Notes: generated by a model not told the origin, from the letters alone. 64,000 nt of DNA from Oscillospiraceae bacterium (GCA_015067825.1 SVLQ01000004.1:62001-126000), one strand, 5' to 3'; numbered from the stretch's first letter, positions 7,766-17,073 are shown. Translations and numbers: made by a program.

Positions 7766-9139
7766 ATGTTGGCACGCTTGAAAAAATATCGGATTTTCAG
7801 CAAATTGCTGGCCTTGGCGGCGGCAGTCATCCTTTGGTTCGTCGTCATGTCGATCATCAACCCCGACCTTGAAGTTTCGTTCTCCGATGTCAAGGTCACG
7901 TTCAACGGCAAAACCGAACTTTACAACAACAAAGGCTACACGATCCTTTCGGATACGGATATGGAAATGGACGTTGTTCTGCTCGGCAAGCGCAACGACG
8001 TGCTGGAGCTTTCGAAAGCCGATATCGAGCTGATCTGCGACGTTTCACAGATCTCCGGCGACGGTGAAAACCGTATCATGTGCTCGGTCAACACGCCCAA
8101 GGGCGACAGCGTGACTGTGGTCAACCGCACCGAGCTGATCGCCACTGTGCGCGTCGACGAGATTGTTGAGCGCAAGATCGATATCCGCGTGGAGACGAGC
8201 GGCACGCTTGCCGAAAATCTGCGCGTCGGCACCATCACGCTCTCCACCGATTCGGCTGTTGTGCGCGGCCCGGCGATGGAAGTGGCGGAAATCACCCATG
8301 CCGTCGTCACCGTTCCGCTCTACGGCATCGAAAATTCGATGACGCAAACGCTGGATGTCACGCTGTTTAATGCCGCGGACGAAGTGGTGCAGTCGCAGTA
8401 CGTGCAGCTGATAACCAAAACGGTCGATGTTGAAGTCCCTGTGCAGATGATCAAGGAACTTCCGCTGCGGATTACGCTGAACAACGGTGGCGGCCTGACG
8501 GAAAACGAAGTTGAAACGCTGATTACGCCCTCGAAGATCACTGTGATCGGCGAACGCAGCGCTGTGGAAGAAGTTGAATATCTGTCGCTTGGCATGATCG
8601 ACCTCGACGGCATCGGCGACGGTCTTACCACCGAGCGCGACTTTATGCTGCCTTCGGGTCTGAGCTGCATGAGTGACCGTTCGTCGGCGACGATCACCGT
8701 CACCGTCAAGGATATCATCGTCAAAACCTTTGAATTGACGAACATCAATTTCATTCCGGGGCTTTCCAACGATATCTATGATTTTACCCCGGTCGATACT
8801 CATGTCACCGTGCGTCTGCGCGGCAACGCCACTCTGCTCAATACGATCACTGCCAGCGACTTTACGGCCATCGTCATGGTCAGCGAACTCGATCCCACCG
8901 AAGAGGGAATTCTGCTTGCGCCGGTGCAGGTGCTCTTCAAACCGGCTGTCAACGCGGTGCTGACCGAAAAAGAGTACACGATGGTTTTGAGCGTTACCGA
9001 AATCGTTCCGGATGAGCCGGTGGCTCCGATCGATCCGGATGATCCGAATAATCCGGACGATCCGAATCAACCCGATCCGGCGGCCCTGCCCCCGGAAGAG
9101 CAGGAACGCTTGGACAACAAATTTCATGGGATTGGCTGA
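7766..9139 (+). CDS. cdaR: YbbR-domain protein, CdaR-like regulator of CdaA
   Basis: CdaR is a membrane-anchored extracytoplasmic protein that modulates CdaA. One N-terminal transmembrane helix (KLLALAAAVILWFVVMSII, about residues 13-31) is followed by four YbbR-like beta-rich repeats to about residue 420. The C-terminus ends in a low-complexity Asp/Pro/Asn tail (DPDDPNNPDDPNQPDP) and a short charged end. Its position 30 bases after cdaA supports the assignment. The glmM gene that often follows this pair is absent; an FAD oxidoreductase follows instead. Confidence 0.9.
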   Translation: MLARLKKYRIFSKLLALAAAVILWFVVMSIINPDLEVSFSDVKVTFNGKTELYNNKGYTILSDTDMEMDVVLLGKRNDVLELSKADIELICDVSQISGDGENRIMCSVNTPKGDSVTVVNRTELIATVRVDEIVERKIDIRVETSGTLAENLRVGTITLSTDSAVVRGPAMEVAEITHAVVTVPLYGIENSMTQTLDVTLFNAADEVVQSQYVQLITKTVDVEVPVQMIKELPLRITLNNGGGLTENEVETLITPSKITVIGERSAVEEVEYLSLGMIDLDGIGDGLTTERDFMLPSGLSCMSDRSSATITVTVKDIIVKTFELTNINFIPGLSNDIYDFTPVDTHVTVRLRGNATLLNTITASDFTAIVMVSELDPTEEGILLAPVQVLFKPAVNAVLTEKEYTMVLSVTEIVPDEPVAPIDPDDPNNPDDPNQPDPAALPPEEQERLDNKFHGIG

Positions 9140-9175
9140 TCAACTTGAATCATAACGGCGGAAGGAGGGTTCGCC

Positions 9176-10771
9176 TTGAGCATTTTAGTTCCCGGGATCG
9201 CACTGCCGATCGAAGCAAGTGAAGACGACGCGATCCGCGAGGCTGCCCGTATCTGCCGCATCTCACCGAAGAAACTGCGAGAAGCGTCGATCTTTCGCCG
9301 GTCGATCGACGCCCGCCGCGGAAGCGTGCAGTTTGTCTACAGCGTTGAGCTCACGTCTGATGCGTGGAATGAAGAAACGGTGGCCGAGCGGCTGAAAGCG
9401 AGCGGTGTGCGCCGCCACGTCCGCACGACGCTGGCGGAAATTTTGGCATCCCGCCGCGTACCGTCTGCGGCAGAGCGGCCGGTTGTTGTTGGGTTTGGCC
9501 CGGCCGGCATGTTCGCCGCGCTCACGCTGGCGCGCGCCGGTCTGCGCCCGATCGTTCTGGAACGCGGTGCGGCGCTCAGCGAACGCGATCACGCAGTCAG
9601 CCGTTTTGAACGGACGCGTCTGCTCGATACCGAATCGAATATCCAGTTTGGTGAGGGCGGTGCCGGTGCGTATTCCGACGGCAAGCTGACTACGCGCATC
9701 AACGATCCGCTCTGCGAAGCCGTGCTCGACGAACTCGTCGCCCACGGTGCGCCGGAGGATATTTTGAAAAATGCCCATCCCCACGTCGGGACCGACCTTT
9801 TGAAAGGCGTGGTCAAGGCGGTGCGCGAGGAGATCTGCGCGCTGGGTGGGGAAGTCCGGTTTCTGACCGCGGCGGAAGGCTTTGTCATCAAAAACGGCCG
9901 CATTGCCGCCGTGAAAACGCGCAGCGGCGAGATTCCCGCTTCGCATCTGATCCTTGCCACGGGCCACAGCGCCCGCGATACGTTTTCCGAACTGCTCTCC
10001 GCCGGTGTGGCGGTCATTCCCAAAAGCTTTGCCGTCGGTGTCCGGATCGAGCATCTGCAAAGCGAGATCGATGCGGCCATGCACGGTCGGTATGCCGGAG
10101 ATCCGCGGCTGGGGGCTGCGGAATACAGCGTTTCCCACCGCGAGGATGGCCGAGGCTGTTTTTCGTTCTGCATGTGCCCGGGCGGCTGTGTGATGGCCGC
10201 GGCGAGCGAGAACGGCACAGTCGTCACCAACGGCATGAGCCGCCACGCCCGTGACGGCAAAAACGGCAACGCGGCGCTTGCGATCTCGGTGGACGCCGCT
10301 GCCTTCGGCGACGATCCGCTCGGAGGTGTGGCGTTCGCCCGTTCAATCGAACAGCGCGCCTATATTGCCGGCGGCAGTGACTATACGGCCCCGGCGCAGC
10401 TCGTCGGCGATTTCCTTGACGGCCGTGCCTCTGTGCGGGGCGGACGCGTCGAACCCACCTATCCGCTCGGCGTGTGTTATGGCTCGATCGAATCGTTCCT
10501 GCCCGCAGGCGGTGCGGAACTGCTGCGCACCTCTCTGGCACGTTTTGCCCGCCGGCACCGCTTTTTTGCCGACCGCGACGCCGTGCTTACCGCGCCCGAA
10601 ACGCGCACGTCTTCGCCTGTGCGGATCCCGCGCGGCGAAGGATTCACCTCGGTTTCCGCCGAAGGGATCTATCCTTGCGGCGAGGGTGCCGGATATGCCG
10701 GCGGGATCATGAGTGCTGCGGTCGACGGCATCAAAGTTGCCTGCGCCGTTCTCGACAGTCTTCGAAAATAA
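9176..10771 (+). CDS. NAD(P)/FAD-dependent oxidoreductase (COG2509-like)
   Basis: 531-residue flavoprotein of the uncharacterised FAD-dependent dehydrogenase group. After an N-terminal domain of about 95 residues, the dinucleotide-binding motif VVVGFGPAGMFAALTLARAG appears, followed by the ERG acidic end of the second strand. A C-terminal GEGAGYAGGIMSAAVDG segment closes the FAD-binding fold. Start is TTG with a strong GGAAGGAGGG site. Substrate unknown; such genes are widespread in Clostridia as apparent housekeeping genes. A strong terminator follows. Confidence 0.85.
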   Translation: MSILVPGIALPIEASEDDAIREAARICRISPKKLREASIFRRSIDARRGSVQFVYSVELTSDAWNEETVAERLKASGVRRHVRTTLAEILASRRVPSAAERPVVVGFGPAGMFAALTLARAGLRPIVLERGAALSERDHAVSRFERTRLLDTESNIQFGEGGAGAYSDGKLTTRINDPLCEAVLDELVAHGAPEDILKNAHPHVGTDLLKGVVKAVREEICALGGEVRFLTAAEGFVIKNGRIAAVKTRSGEIPASHLILATGHSARDTFSELLSAGVAVIPKSFAVGVRIEHLQSEIDAAMHGRYAGDPRLGAAEYSVSHREDGRGCFSFCMCPGGCVMAAASENGTVVTNGMSRHARDGKNGNAALAISVDAAAFGDDPLGGVAFARSIEQRAYIAGGSDYTAPAQLVGDFLDGRASVRGGRVEPTYPLGVCYGSIESFLPAGGAELLRTSLARFARRHRFFADRDAVLTAPETRTSSPVRIPRGEGFTSVSAEGIYPCGEGAGYAGGIMSAAVDGIKVACAVLDSLRK

Positions 10772-10781
10772 ATGTGGAATC

Positions 10782-10826
10782 AAACAGGCTGTTGGCAGAA
10801 AATCTCTGCCAACAGCCTGTTTTTTT
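10782..10826 (+). terminator. Rho-independent terminator after the FAD oxidoreductase
   Basis: An 18-bp perfect stem (10782-10799 with 10805-10822), loop AAATC, then a T run. Confidence 0.95.
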
Positions 10827-10910
10827 ATTTGCCGCCGCTCTGCACACCGCCGATCCGGAATGCGTATGATGGAGCAGAGAGAAACCCGCATAGCAAGGGA
10901 CTGGGGAAAG

Positions 10911-11387
10911 ATGAAGTTTGGTCTTGTGCTCGACTGCGCGGAAGCGGCAGGGCAGGCGGTCTGGGCGTATCTCGAGGCGCTGGGGCTTTCTCCGGCGGAG
11001 GTTATCGCATCTTGCGGTGTGTATTTGGAAAGGGAGCCAAAGCCTTCGTTTCTCGCAGTGCGGGATGGAAGATACGTGTTTTACGCGCCGGAACGCTCCG
11101 ATATCGGCTACGATTCGTTTCTTACCTACGGCGGCGAATCGGCGGAAAGCCCGTTCCGAGGGCCGGAGGGAGATCGGCTGCGGGATAACCGCCTGTGCGT
11201 GATGGTGTCTTTTCTGCGCCGCTGCGGATGCGAAACGGTGGTCGCCGCTTTGGAGCGCAGGCCGATGAACGATCTGCCGCAGAAGTGCCGTGTGATCCTG
11301 CTGCCGTCGGGAATGAACCGCGAAGAGACTGCAAAATTCCTGCACGCAGCGGAACAAAACCTGCTGCCGATGCTGCTGTTTGGATGA
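10911..11387 (+). CDS. Protein of unknown function
   Basis: A 158-residue soluble protein that I do not recognise. From ATG 10911 it starts MKFGLVLDCAEAAGQAVW; AAGGGA at 10895-10900 is a reasonable ribosome site. An in-frame ATG at 10866 would add 15 residues. It contains Cys residues at CGVYLE and RRCGCETVV and ends in NLLPMLLFG. No membrane segment or known catalytic motif is visible. It is a single-gene unit bounded by terminators on both sides. Confidence 0.6.
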   Translation: MKFGLVLDCAEAAGQAVWAYLEALGLSPAEVIASCGVYLEREPKPSFLAVRDGRYVFYAPERSDIGYDSFLTYGGESAESPFRGPEGDRLRDNRLCVMVSFLRRCGCETVVAALERRPMNDLPQKCRVILLPSGMNREETAKFLHAAEQNLLPMLLFG

Positions 11388-11389
11388 AA

Positions 11390-11429
11390 AAACGAGCCGT
11401 GCAAAGTGTTTTCTTTGCATGGCTCGTTT
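11390..11429. terminator. Bidirectional terminator between convergent genes
   Basis: A 17-bp stem with one G-U pair (11390-11406 with 11413-11429). T-rich flank on the plus side and A-rich flank on the left, so it can serve both the unknown gene (plus) and the nucleotidyltransferase gene (minus). Confidence 0.85.
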
Positions 11430-11435
11430 CTGTTA

Positions 11436-12197
11436 TCAAAGGAGCGAAAGACAGGTTTTTGCGAAATCCGCGAAATGATCCCGCAGTGCATCGTCGGAAA
11501 AAGGCTGTCCGCGCCGGTAACAATCGGCTGCGTGGCCAATCAGCGGGGCAAACCGCTCCGGCAAATGACGCAGCGCCCACTCCGCACCGTCCAGCTTGGA
11601 TAAGATCAACCCATCGCGCACGAATGCGATCGCCCGGCAGAGATTCAGCGTGACATAGACCGGATGCGCGAAAATATCCTCGGCCGCATTCCCGATGTCA
11701 AAGAGAATACTTTCTCGGTAAAGCTCCGGCGGAACTTCGGCGAATACCTCGGCCGGCTCTTTCCCGCAGAGGCGGATGCACGCGCGGTTGACAACGGCAA
11801 AATGAGCCGGCAAATCGGGATCCTCGCCATGGAGCTCGCGCAGCGTTTCGTCGAGGTCGCGAAGATATGCTTCCCGCCATGCGCCGGAATAGTGCAGGCA
11901 GTAGGGAACCGATGGGCGGATCTCGCGGCAGTCCGTTTCGAGCACGATGCTCAACTCCAGCCCCTTGCGCGGGCAGATCGTTTCCAGATCGAGAAAGCGC
12001 CGGATCAATTCCCGCCGAACATCAAACGGCGGCTCGGCCGATACGACGATCAGCACGTCGACGTCGCTTCCGGCCCATGTGAATCCGCCCAAAGCGAGCG
12101 AACCGTGGACGTAGACGCCGACGAGCGTTTTACCCAACAGCGTCCGGCAGATCTCCGTCAATCCGTCGAAAACCGCCGCAACGCGCGGATCGGTCAC
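11436..12197 (-). CDS. AadA-like nucleotidyltransferase (DUF4111 type)
   Basis: 253 residues resembling the aminoglycoside adenylyltransferase family (ANT(3'')/ANT(9)). The nucleotidyltransferase signature HGSLALGGF followed by GSDVDVLIVV (GS then DxD) lies at about residues 31-52, and the C-terminal half matches the DUF4111 helical domain. Proteins of this kind transfer AMP to aminoglycosides, but chromosomal relatives can have other substrates. GTG start overlaps the upstream UroD-like stop by four bases (GTGA), indicating translational coupling in a sugar-related operon, which argues against a simple acquired resistance cassette. Resistance is untested. Confidence 0.75.
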   Translation of the reverse strand: MTDPRVAAVFDGLTEICRTLLGKTLVGVYVHGSLALGGFTWAGSDVDVLIVVSAEPPFDVRRELIRRFLDLETICPRKGLELSIVLETDCREIRPSVPYCLHYSGAWREAYLRDLDETLRELHGEDPDLPAHFAVVNRACIRLCGKEPAEVFAEVPPELYRESILFDIGNAAEDIFAHPVYVTLNLCRAIAFVRDGLILSKLDGAEWALRHLPERFAPLIGHAADCYRRGQPFSDDALRDHFADFAKTCLSLL

Positions 12198-13366
12198 AGC
12201 TCTTCCCCGTAGAGGAAACTCTGTTCGTAGGCCGTGTCGAGCATGGCGATGATGTTTTCGGCAGGGACGTTGCCCATGACGTTGTGCACCTGATTAAAGA
12301 CAAATCCGGAGTTCGGCGCAAGAATGCTGCAAAGCTCCGTGACGTTTTTGCGCACGTCTTCGGGGCTTCCGGCACCGAGAACGTGCTGCGCGTTGCAGCC
12401 GCCGCCCCAGAATGCGATCTTGTCGCCGTATTTTGCCTTCAGGTCGTGCGGATCCATATTGGCCGCCGAGATCTGAACGGGGTTGATCACGTCGACTCCG
12501 GCGTCGATCAGGTAGGGGATATAGGGCTGCATCGAGCCGCAGCAGTGCATGAAGAGCTTGATATCGCTCGATTCGTGGACGATCTTGCAGAATTCCTTCA
12601 AGAACGGATAGGTACATTCTTCGTAAACGTCGGTGCCGACGTACGGCGCGGTCTGGGTGCCGAGGTCGCCGTTGAGTTCGATGCTGTCGACGTTGTTGCC
12701 GATAAAGCGCATCAACTTATCAAACTTTGCTTTCATATCCACCAGCCGCTGCTTGTTCAGCGCGATGAATTCTTCCGGCTCGGCGTACATCATGCAGCAT
12801 TCGTCGATCTCGCCAAAGAATCCGGAGAAGCCGCAGAACATCGTGAAGAAGTCAGTCTCGTTGTGAATGCGGTCGGCCTCTTTTGCGTAGAGCTTCCACC
12901 ATTCGTCACCGGGCAGCTCCCACATATCCACGCCGCCGTCGCCGTCGAAGAAAAAGCCGTTTCTGGGCATGATCGAACGGCGCTCGGGCGATTCCGGACG
13001 AAAAATGTGGTAGGCGCCGTTGGGCTGCAGCTCGGGGCGGAACGCATCGGGGACGATAAATTCGTACTCTCCGCGTGGATTCCAACGGCGTGTTTTCGGA
13101 TAGCCGGGGTGCAGCACGACCGCGTCGAGGTGGAAGCGGTCGATGACGTCGGCGTCGACGCGGGCGAGAAACTGGCCGGGGTCGACGATCTCGACCTTGT
13201 CGGTCGAGAGTCCGAGGGCCTTGCGGAGGTTATAGTAGGCAAACGCCGAGATACCGGTGGAAAAATGGCAGCCGAGATCGATCGGCATACGGTCGACGGG
13301 CTTGTGCTCAATGGCGCGGCGCACGCGCTCCCGGCGCGAAAGTGTTTCTTTACGAGCGGAGTTCAA
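12194..13366 (-). CDS. Uroporphyrinogen decarboxylase-like (MtaA/UroD superfamily) protein
   Basis: 390-residue TIM-barrel protein of the COG0407 group, which includes uroporphyrinogen decarboxylase and zinc/cobalamin-linked methyltransferases. The N-terminus has the family RRERVRRAIEHKPVDRMP segment, and KLFMHCCGSMQPYIPYLIDA in the barrel resembles the zinc-binding His/Cys region of the MtaA-type methyltransferases. It lacks any nearby heme or corrinoid genes, so a classical heme role is unlikely. It lies between a GH38 mannosidase and a nucleotidyltransferase; such UroD-like genes often sit in sugar loci. Reaction unknown. Confidence 0.8.
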   Translation of the reverse strand: MNSARKETLSRRERVRRAIEHKPVDRMPIDLGCHFSTGISAFAYYNLRKALGLSTDKVEIVDPGQFLARVDADVIDRFHLDAVVLHPGYPKTRRWNPRGEYEFIVPDAFRPELQPNGAYHIFRPESPERRSIMPRNGFFFDGDGGVDMWELPGDEWWKLYAKEADRIHNETDFFTMFCGFSGFFGEIDECCMMYAEPEEFIALNKQRLVDMKAKFDKLMRFIGNNVDSIELNGDLGTQTAPYVGTDVYEECTYPFLKEFCKIVHESSDIKLFMHCCGSMQPYIPYLIDAGVDVINPVQISAANMDPHDLKAKYGDKIAFWGGGCNAQHVLGAGSPEDVRKNVTELCSILAPNSGFVFNQVHNVMGNVPAENIIAMLDTAYEQSFLYGEEL

Positions 13367-13395
13367 AGCAAAAACCTCCCTGACGTGTATTGGGC

Positions 13396-13430
13396 AAAAC
13401 GGCGGCAGCCGTGGGGACTGCCGCCGTTTT
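13396..13430 (-). terminator. Intra-operon terminator between GH38 and UroD-like genes
   Basis: A perfect 13-bp stem (13396-13408 with 13418-13430), whose minus-strand reading ends in TTTT. It sits after the mannosidase stop and before the UroD-like start, so it probably attenuates or ends the mannosidase transcript. Confidence 0.75.
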
Positions 13431-13444
13431 TGGTGAGAACGAAC

Positions 13445-15931
13445 TTATTTGACGATGCCTTCGAGGAAATCGACGACCTTCACTTCGCCGTTGGGTTCGA
13501 TGCGGAAGGTCTTGATCTTGTGCGGTTCGAAGTCGGACCAGAAGGCAAATCCGAGGTCTTCGCTGGTGATGGCCGCACGGCAAGCCTTGCCCTTGGTCTC
13601 GTAGCAGCGGAGAATGACCGCACCGGAGCCGTCTTCGGAGAGCTTCAGCGCCGTGGCGATGACGTTGTCGGCGTCGATGGAGAGGAAACTCTTGGTCTGC
13701 GGTGCCCCCGTGCCCTTGTGGTAGCTTTCGGGGATGGCAACGAGCTTGTTGTTCAAAAGGGTCGCTTCTTTCACGACGTCGCTTTCTTCCACTTCGCCCT
13801 CGTGGAGGAAGATGCCGTATTCAAAGCGCTGCAGACCTTCGTCGGTGAAGTTGAAGTCTGCGGGCGGACGCGGCGAATAGTGGTCGGCAAAGATGACGTT
13901 TCTGAGCGCGGTCAGGCGGACTTCGGCGCCCGGGCAATCGCAGCTGTATTTCGAATCGTTGAGGATCGAGATACCGCGGCGGACGCCCTGGTTGGTCGCC
14001 GTGACGTCAACCCATTTCTGCATCGGCTCTTCCTCGCCGTTGCACGGACGCTTGATGAACGCACCGGCAACTTCGTGGGTCGAGATCTCGTCGGTGCCCG
14101 CGACCGGGAAGGCGATCTTGAGCATCGTGAATTTTTCCTGCCACACCGCTTTGCATTCCACGCGCAGCGTTTTCTGGCCGGCGGCGAGGATGAAGTTCTG
14201 GATGATGTAGGAGTTGCCGTAGGTATGCTTGGTGCGCATGACCGAGCGCAGCGGACCGCTTTCGACCAGTTCGATCGATTCGAGCTTCATAATGTCTTTG
14301 ATGTTGTGGAACTTAAAGACCATGTGCGCCCAAGTATCGGTTTCGTGGTCGTCAATGACCTGCAGAACCGCACCGGTTCCGCGCAGATAGTTCGTATACT
14401 TGTCGCCGATGTACCAGATAAAGCCGGTCTTGGCATCGAAGTCGACGCAGATGTGTTCGTTTTCCATGTGCATGACTTCCGACCATGCTCTGGTTTTGAC
14501 GTGGCCGTTTTCTTCCGTCTTCGGGTACAGCCAGTGCGTCGCGTAGCCCATCGCCGGAACCTTTGCGAGGAAGACGGTGTCGGCGTGATCGTCGTTGGAG
14601 CGGGAAGAGCGGACGTTCTGATAGGCAACCATGTTGCCTTCGGAGTCCTTGACCATCTCGGAGGGATGGTAGGTCTGCACCGGGGTTTCGACGTCCCAGG
14701 AGTTCGGGTTGAAGACCACGATCGGGCGCGGAATATTGCCGGGGGCGCTGTAGTGGCGGACTTCCGGCAGATCATCGGTGTTGACCGGGTCGGAAACACC
14801 GTCGATCCAAGTGTCGATGGTGCGGGCAAGCTTAATGTGCGCATTGTTCTGTGCGCGGGCGGCGATCGTCATCGCGTGGCCCATCGTTTCGTTAACGTCG
14901 TTGTAGGCTTCCATGATCGAGCAGCCGTCGAGGATATCGTGGAACTGGTTGAAAAGAACGTCGCGCCAAGCTTCGGCGAAGTTTTCGGTCTGGGCAGGCA
15001 TATCGGTCGTTTTCGCCGCGATCGTGTTCCATTTTTCGGCACTCTGCAGCGCGTTTTCCGCCATGCGGTTCAGGCGCTTGACGAGGCTGGTGGCGGAGTA
15101 GCAGCCGCTGGCGTGGTGCTGGAGATCGTCCGTCCAGGTCGGCAGGTCGAGCGGATTGGCGAGTATGTACTTGAAGTATTCGTCCGGCGAGGAGAACTTG
15201 ATGTTATTGTAGCCTTCTTCGCCCATTTTTTCCATCATGAATTCGATGTCGCCTCTGGTCGGGCCGCCGCCGTGGTTGCCGACGCCGTAGAAGAGCATCA
15301 TGCCGTGGTTGCGTTCGTCGATGGCGTTTTCAAAGAGATCGAGCGCGCGCTGGATGCATCTGTGGCCGGTTTCGCCGTAACCGGTGGGGATACGGTAGGT
15401 GAGAACGCGCGAACCGTCCGGCGAATCCCACCAGAAAGCGTATTCGGGGATCGTGTTGTTTTCGTGCATGCCGGGACGCATCATGACGTAATGATCCATG
15501 CGGCCCTGTTTTAAAAGCTGCGGCAGCATATAGTTGTGGCCGAACGAGTCGACGTTGTAGCCGGTGTGGCAGATGACGCCGAACTTTTCGTAGTAATAAA
15601 GCTGGCTGTAAAGCGCGTGGCGGGCAAAGCTTTCGGCGGAGGGGATGTTACAGTCGGGCTGCACCCACCAGCCGTTGACCGGAACCCAACGGCCTTCCTG
15701 CACGCGAGCGCGGATTTCGTCAAACATGGCCGGATCGATCTCTTCGACCCAACGGTAATACGCGGCGGACGAACAGGTGAACACAAAATCCGGGTATTCG
15801 TTCAAGCGGTCGAGCGCGGAACGGAACGTCTGCAGAACTTCACCGCAGCCTTCCTGCCAACGCCAAAGCCAGATGGGATCTAAGTGTGCGTTGCCGATCA
15901 GATGGATTTCAGGTTTCTTTTCCATGGTCAT
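13445..15931 (-). CDS. Alpha-mannosidase, GH38
   Basis: 828-residue GH38 glycosidase that hydrolyses alpha-mannosides by a retaining, zinc-dependent mechanism. The metal ligands appear in GNAHLDPIWLWRW (His16, Asp18) and the nucleophile in GYNVDSFGHNYML (Asp128). The middle helical domain and long C-terminal beta-sandwich domains are intact. No signal peptide, so it is predicted to act in the cytoplasm on imported oligosaccharides. It lies 76 bases downstream of the ROK gene in the same direction. It is distinct from the second GH38 at 55962. Confidence 0.94.
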   Translation of the reverse strand: MTMEKKPEIHLIGNAHLDPIWLWRWQEGCGEVLQTFRSALDRLNEYPDFVFTCSSAAYYRWVEEIDPAMFDEIRARVQEGRWVPVNGWWVQPDCNIPSAESFARHALYSQLYYYEKFGVICHTGYNVDSFGHNYMLPQLLKQGRMDHYVMMRPGMHENNTIPEYAFWWDSPDGSRVLTYRIPTGYGETGHRCIQRALDLFENAIDERNHGMMLFYGVGNHGGGPTRGDIEFMMEKMGEEGYNNIKFSSPDEYFKYILANPLDLPTWTDDLQHHASGCYSATSLVKRLNRMAENALQSAEKWNTIAAKTTDMPAQTENFAEAWRDVLFNQFHDILDGCSIMEAYNDVNETMGHAMTIAARAQNNAHIKLARTIDTWIDGVSDPVNTDDLPEVRHYSAPGNIPRPIVVFNPNSWDVETPVQTYHPSEMVKDSEGNMVAYQNVRSSRSNDDHADTVFLAKVPAMGYATHWLYPKTEENGHVKTRAWSEVMHMENEHICVDFDAKTGFIWYIGDKYTNYLRGTGAVLQVIDDHETDTWAHMVFKFHNIKDIMKLESIELVESGPLRSVMRTKHTYGNSYIIQNFILAAGQKTLRVECKAVWQEKFTMLKIAFPVAGTDEISTHEVAGAFIKRPCNGEEEPMQKWVDVTATNQGVRRGISILNDSKYSCDCPGAEVRLTALRNVIFADHYSPRPPADFNFTDEGLQRFEYGIFLHEGEVEESDVVKEATLLNNKLVAIPESYHKGTGAPQTKSFLSIDADNVIATALKLSEDGSGAVILRCYETKGKACRAAITSEDLGFAFWSDFEPHKIKTFRIEPNGEVKVVDFLEGIVK

Positions 15932-16007
15932 AGCCTCCTCATGATCAAATATAAGGTCTGTTGTTTTATATGGTAGAACGACACATGCGTGCCGTGGGGG
16001 GACAAAA

Positions 16008-16982
16008 TCAAAGCGAAGCGACGGAGAGCGCGGCGATGTCGCCGATGGCTTCGCCCAACGCAGCCGGAACGACCTTACAGGCTTTGGCTGCCGTGGGGAT
16101 GCATTCGCGGTCGATCACTTCCTGCATGGCCTCGCGGATTAGGTGTTCGCTGCGGGCAAAGACCGAACCGATGACGATCTTTTCCGGGTTCAGAAGGTCG
16201 ATAACGATCGCGCAGAACTTGCCGAGGTAATGGCCGACTTCTTTATATACGGCGATGGCGACTGCGTCTCCGGCATTAGCCGCTTCGGCGATCGATTTGG
16301 CCGTGATCGAATCGAGCTCGGCGTAGTTCTTGCAGTAGCCGCAGCTGCCGCCACCCTGCAAGACTTCGAGTGCAGCCGTACGGCCGACCTGTGCGATCCC
16401 GCCGCCGCTGCAGAAGCCTTCGACCGAACCGCGCTTGGTAAAGCCGACGGGCCCTTGGTCGGAGAGACGGATGTGGCCGACTTCGCCGGCGAGATCGGAG
16501 ATCCCGGCGTAAAGGCGGCCGTCCAGGATCAGACCGGCGCCGAAACCCGTGCCCATCGTGCAGAAAACCATGCTCTGCGTATCCTTGCCGGCACCGAATT
16601 TCCACTCGGCCACCGCGCAGGCGTTGGCATCGTTCTGGACCCGCACGGGGACGCGGTATTTGTTTTCGAGGTATTCCACGATGTGGACGTTGTCCCAACC
16701 GGGGAGGTTCGGCGGAGAGAGGATCAGGCCTTTGCGGGAGTCGAGCGGGCCGCCGCAGCTGATGCCGATCGCTTTGATCTCGTGTTCGGCGAGCATCGGT
16801 GCGAGGTAACGGTCGAATCCGTCGATGGTGGCGTAAGGGCCGGCTTTGGTGTCGGTCGGTGCGGCGTAACGCTCAAGCACTTCGATCGAGCCGTCGGTAT
16901 GACAGACGCGCCCCAAAAGGACCGCGCATTTGGTGCCGCCGATATCGATCCCTGCGTAGTAAGTATATCCGTTTGCAGACAT
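16008..16982 (-). CDS. ROK family sugar kinase
   Basis: 324-residue ROK protein, likely an ATP-dependent sugar kinase. The phosphate-binding motif YAGIDIGGTKCAVLLG opens the protein and TMGTGFGAGLILDGRLYAG with LAGEVGHIRL follows. The usual CxCGxxGCxE zinc site after GH is absent: the corresponding segment reads GFTKRGSVEGFCSG. No helix-turn-helix is present, so it is a kinase rather than a repressor. It is the first gene of the minus-strand mannosidase operon and is divergent from the 2-oxoacid dehydrogenase operon. Substrate may be mannose or a related sugar; this is inference. Confidence 0.85.
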   Translation of the reverse strand: MSANGYTYYAGIDIGGTKCAVLLGRVCHTDGSIEVLERYAAPTDTKAGPYATIDGFDRYLAPMLAEHEIKAIGISCGGPLDSRKGLILSPPNLPGWDNVHIVEYLENKYRVPVRVQNDANACAVAEWKFGAGKDTQSMVFCTMGTGFGAGLILDGRLYAGISDLAGEVGHIRLSDQGPVGFTKRGSVEGFCSGGGIAQVGRTAALEVLQGGGSCGYCKNYAELDSITAKSIAEAANAGDAVAIAVYKEVGHYLGKFCAIVIDLLNPEKIVIGSVFARSEHLIREAMQEVIDRECIPTAAKACKVVPAALGEAIGDIAALSVASL

Positions 16983-17044
16983 GGTGAGTTCCTCCGGTTG
17001 AATCGTGAAAGATAAGCTCCGTAATGCGGAGAATATCTGTGCAA

Positions 17045-17073
17045 ATTATATCATGCCGGGCTTGAAAATACAA
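17045..17073 (-). promoter_or_regulatory. Promoter of the ROK-GH38 operon
   Basis: On the minus strand TTGTAT (17068-17073), a 17-base spacer and a perfect TATAAT (17045-17050). A small hairpin (CTCCG/CGGAG) lies in the leader. It is in the 354-base divergent region 16983-17336. Confidence 0.65.

Noticed and set aside
12284-15514. Very long plus-strand open frame opposite the mannosidase and UroD-like genes
   Set aside because: It is antisense to two proteins with intact catalytic motifs and good ribosome sites, and its own translation is low-complexity hydrophobic/charged residue mix; it is a GC-bias shadow.
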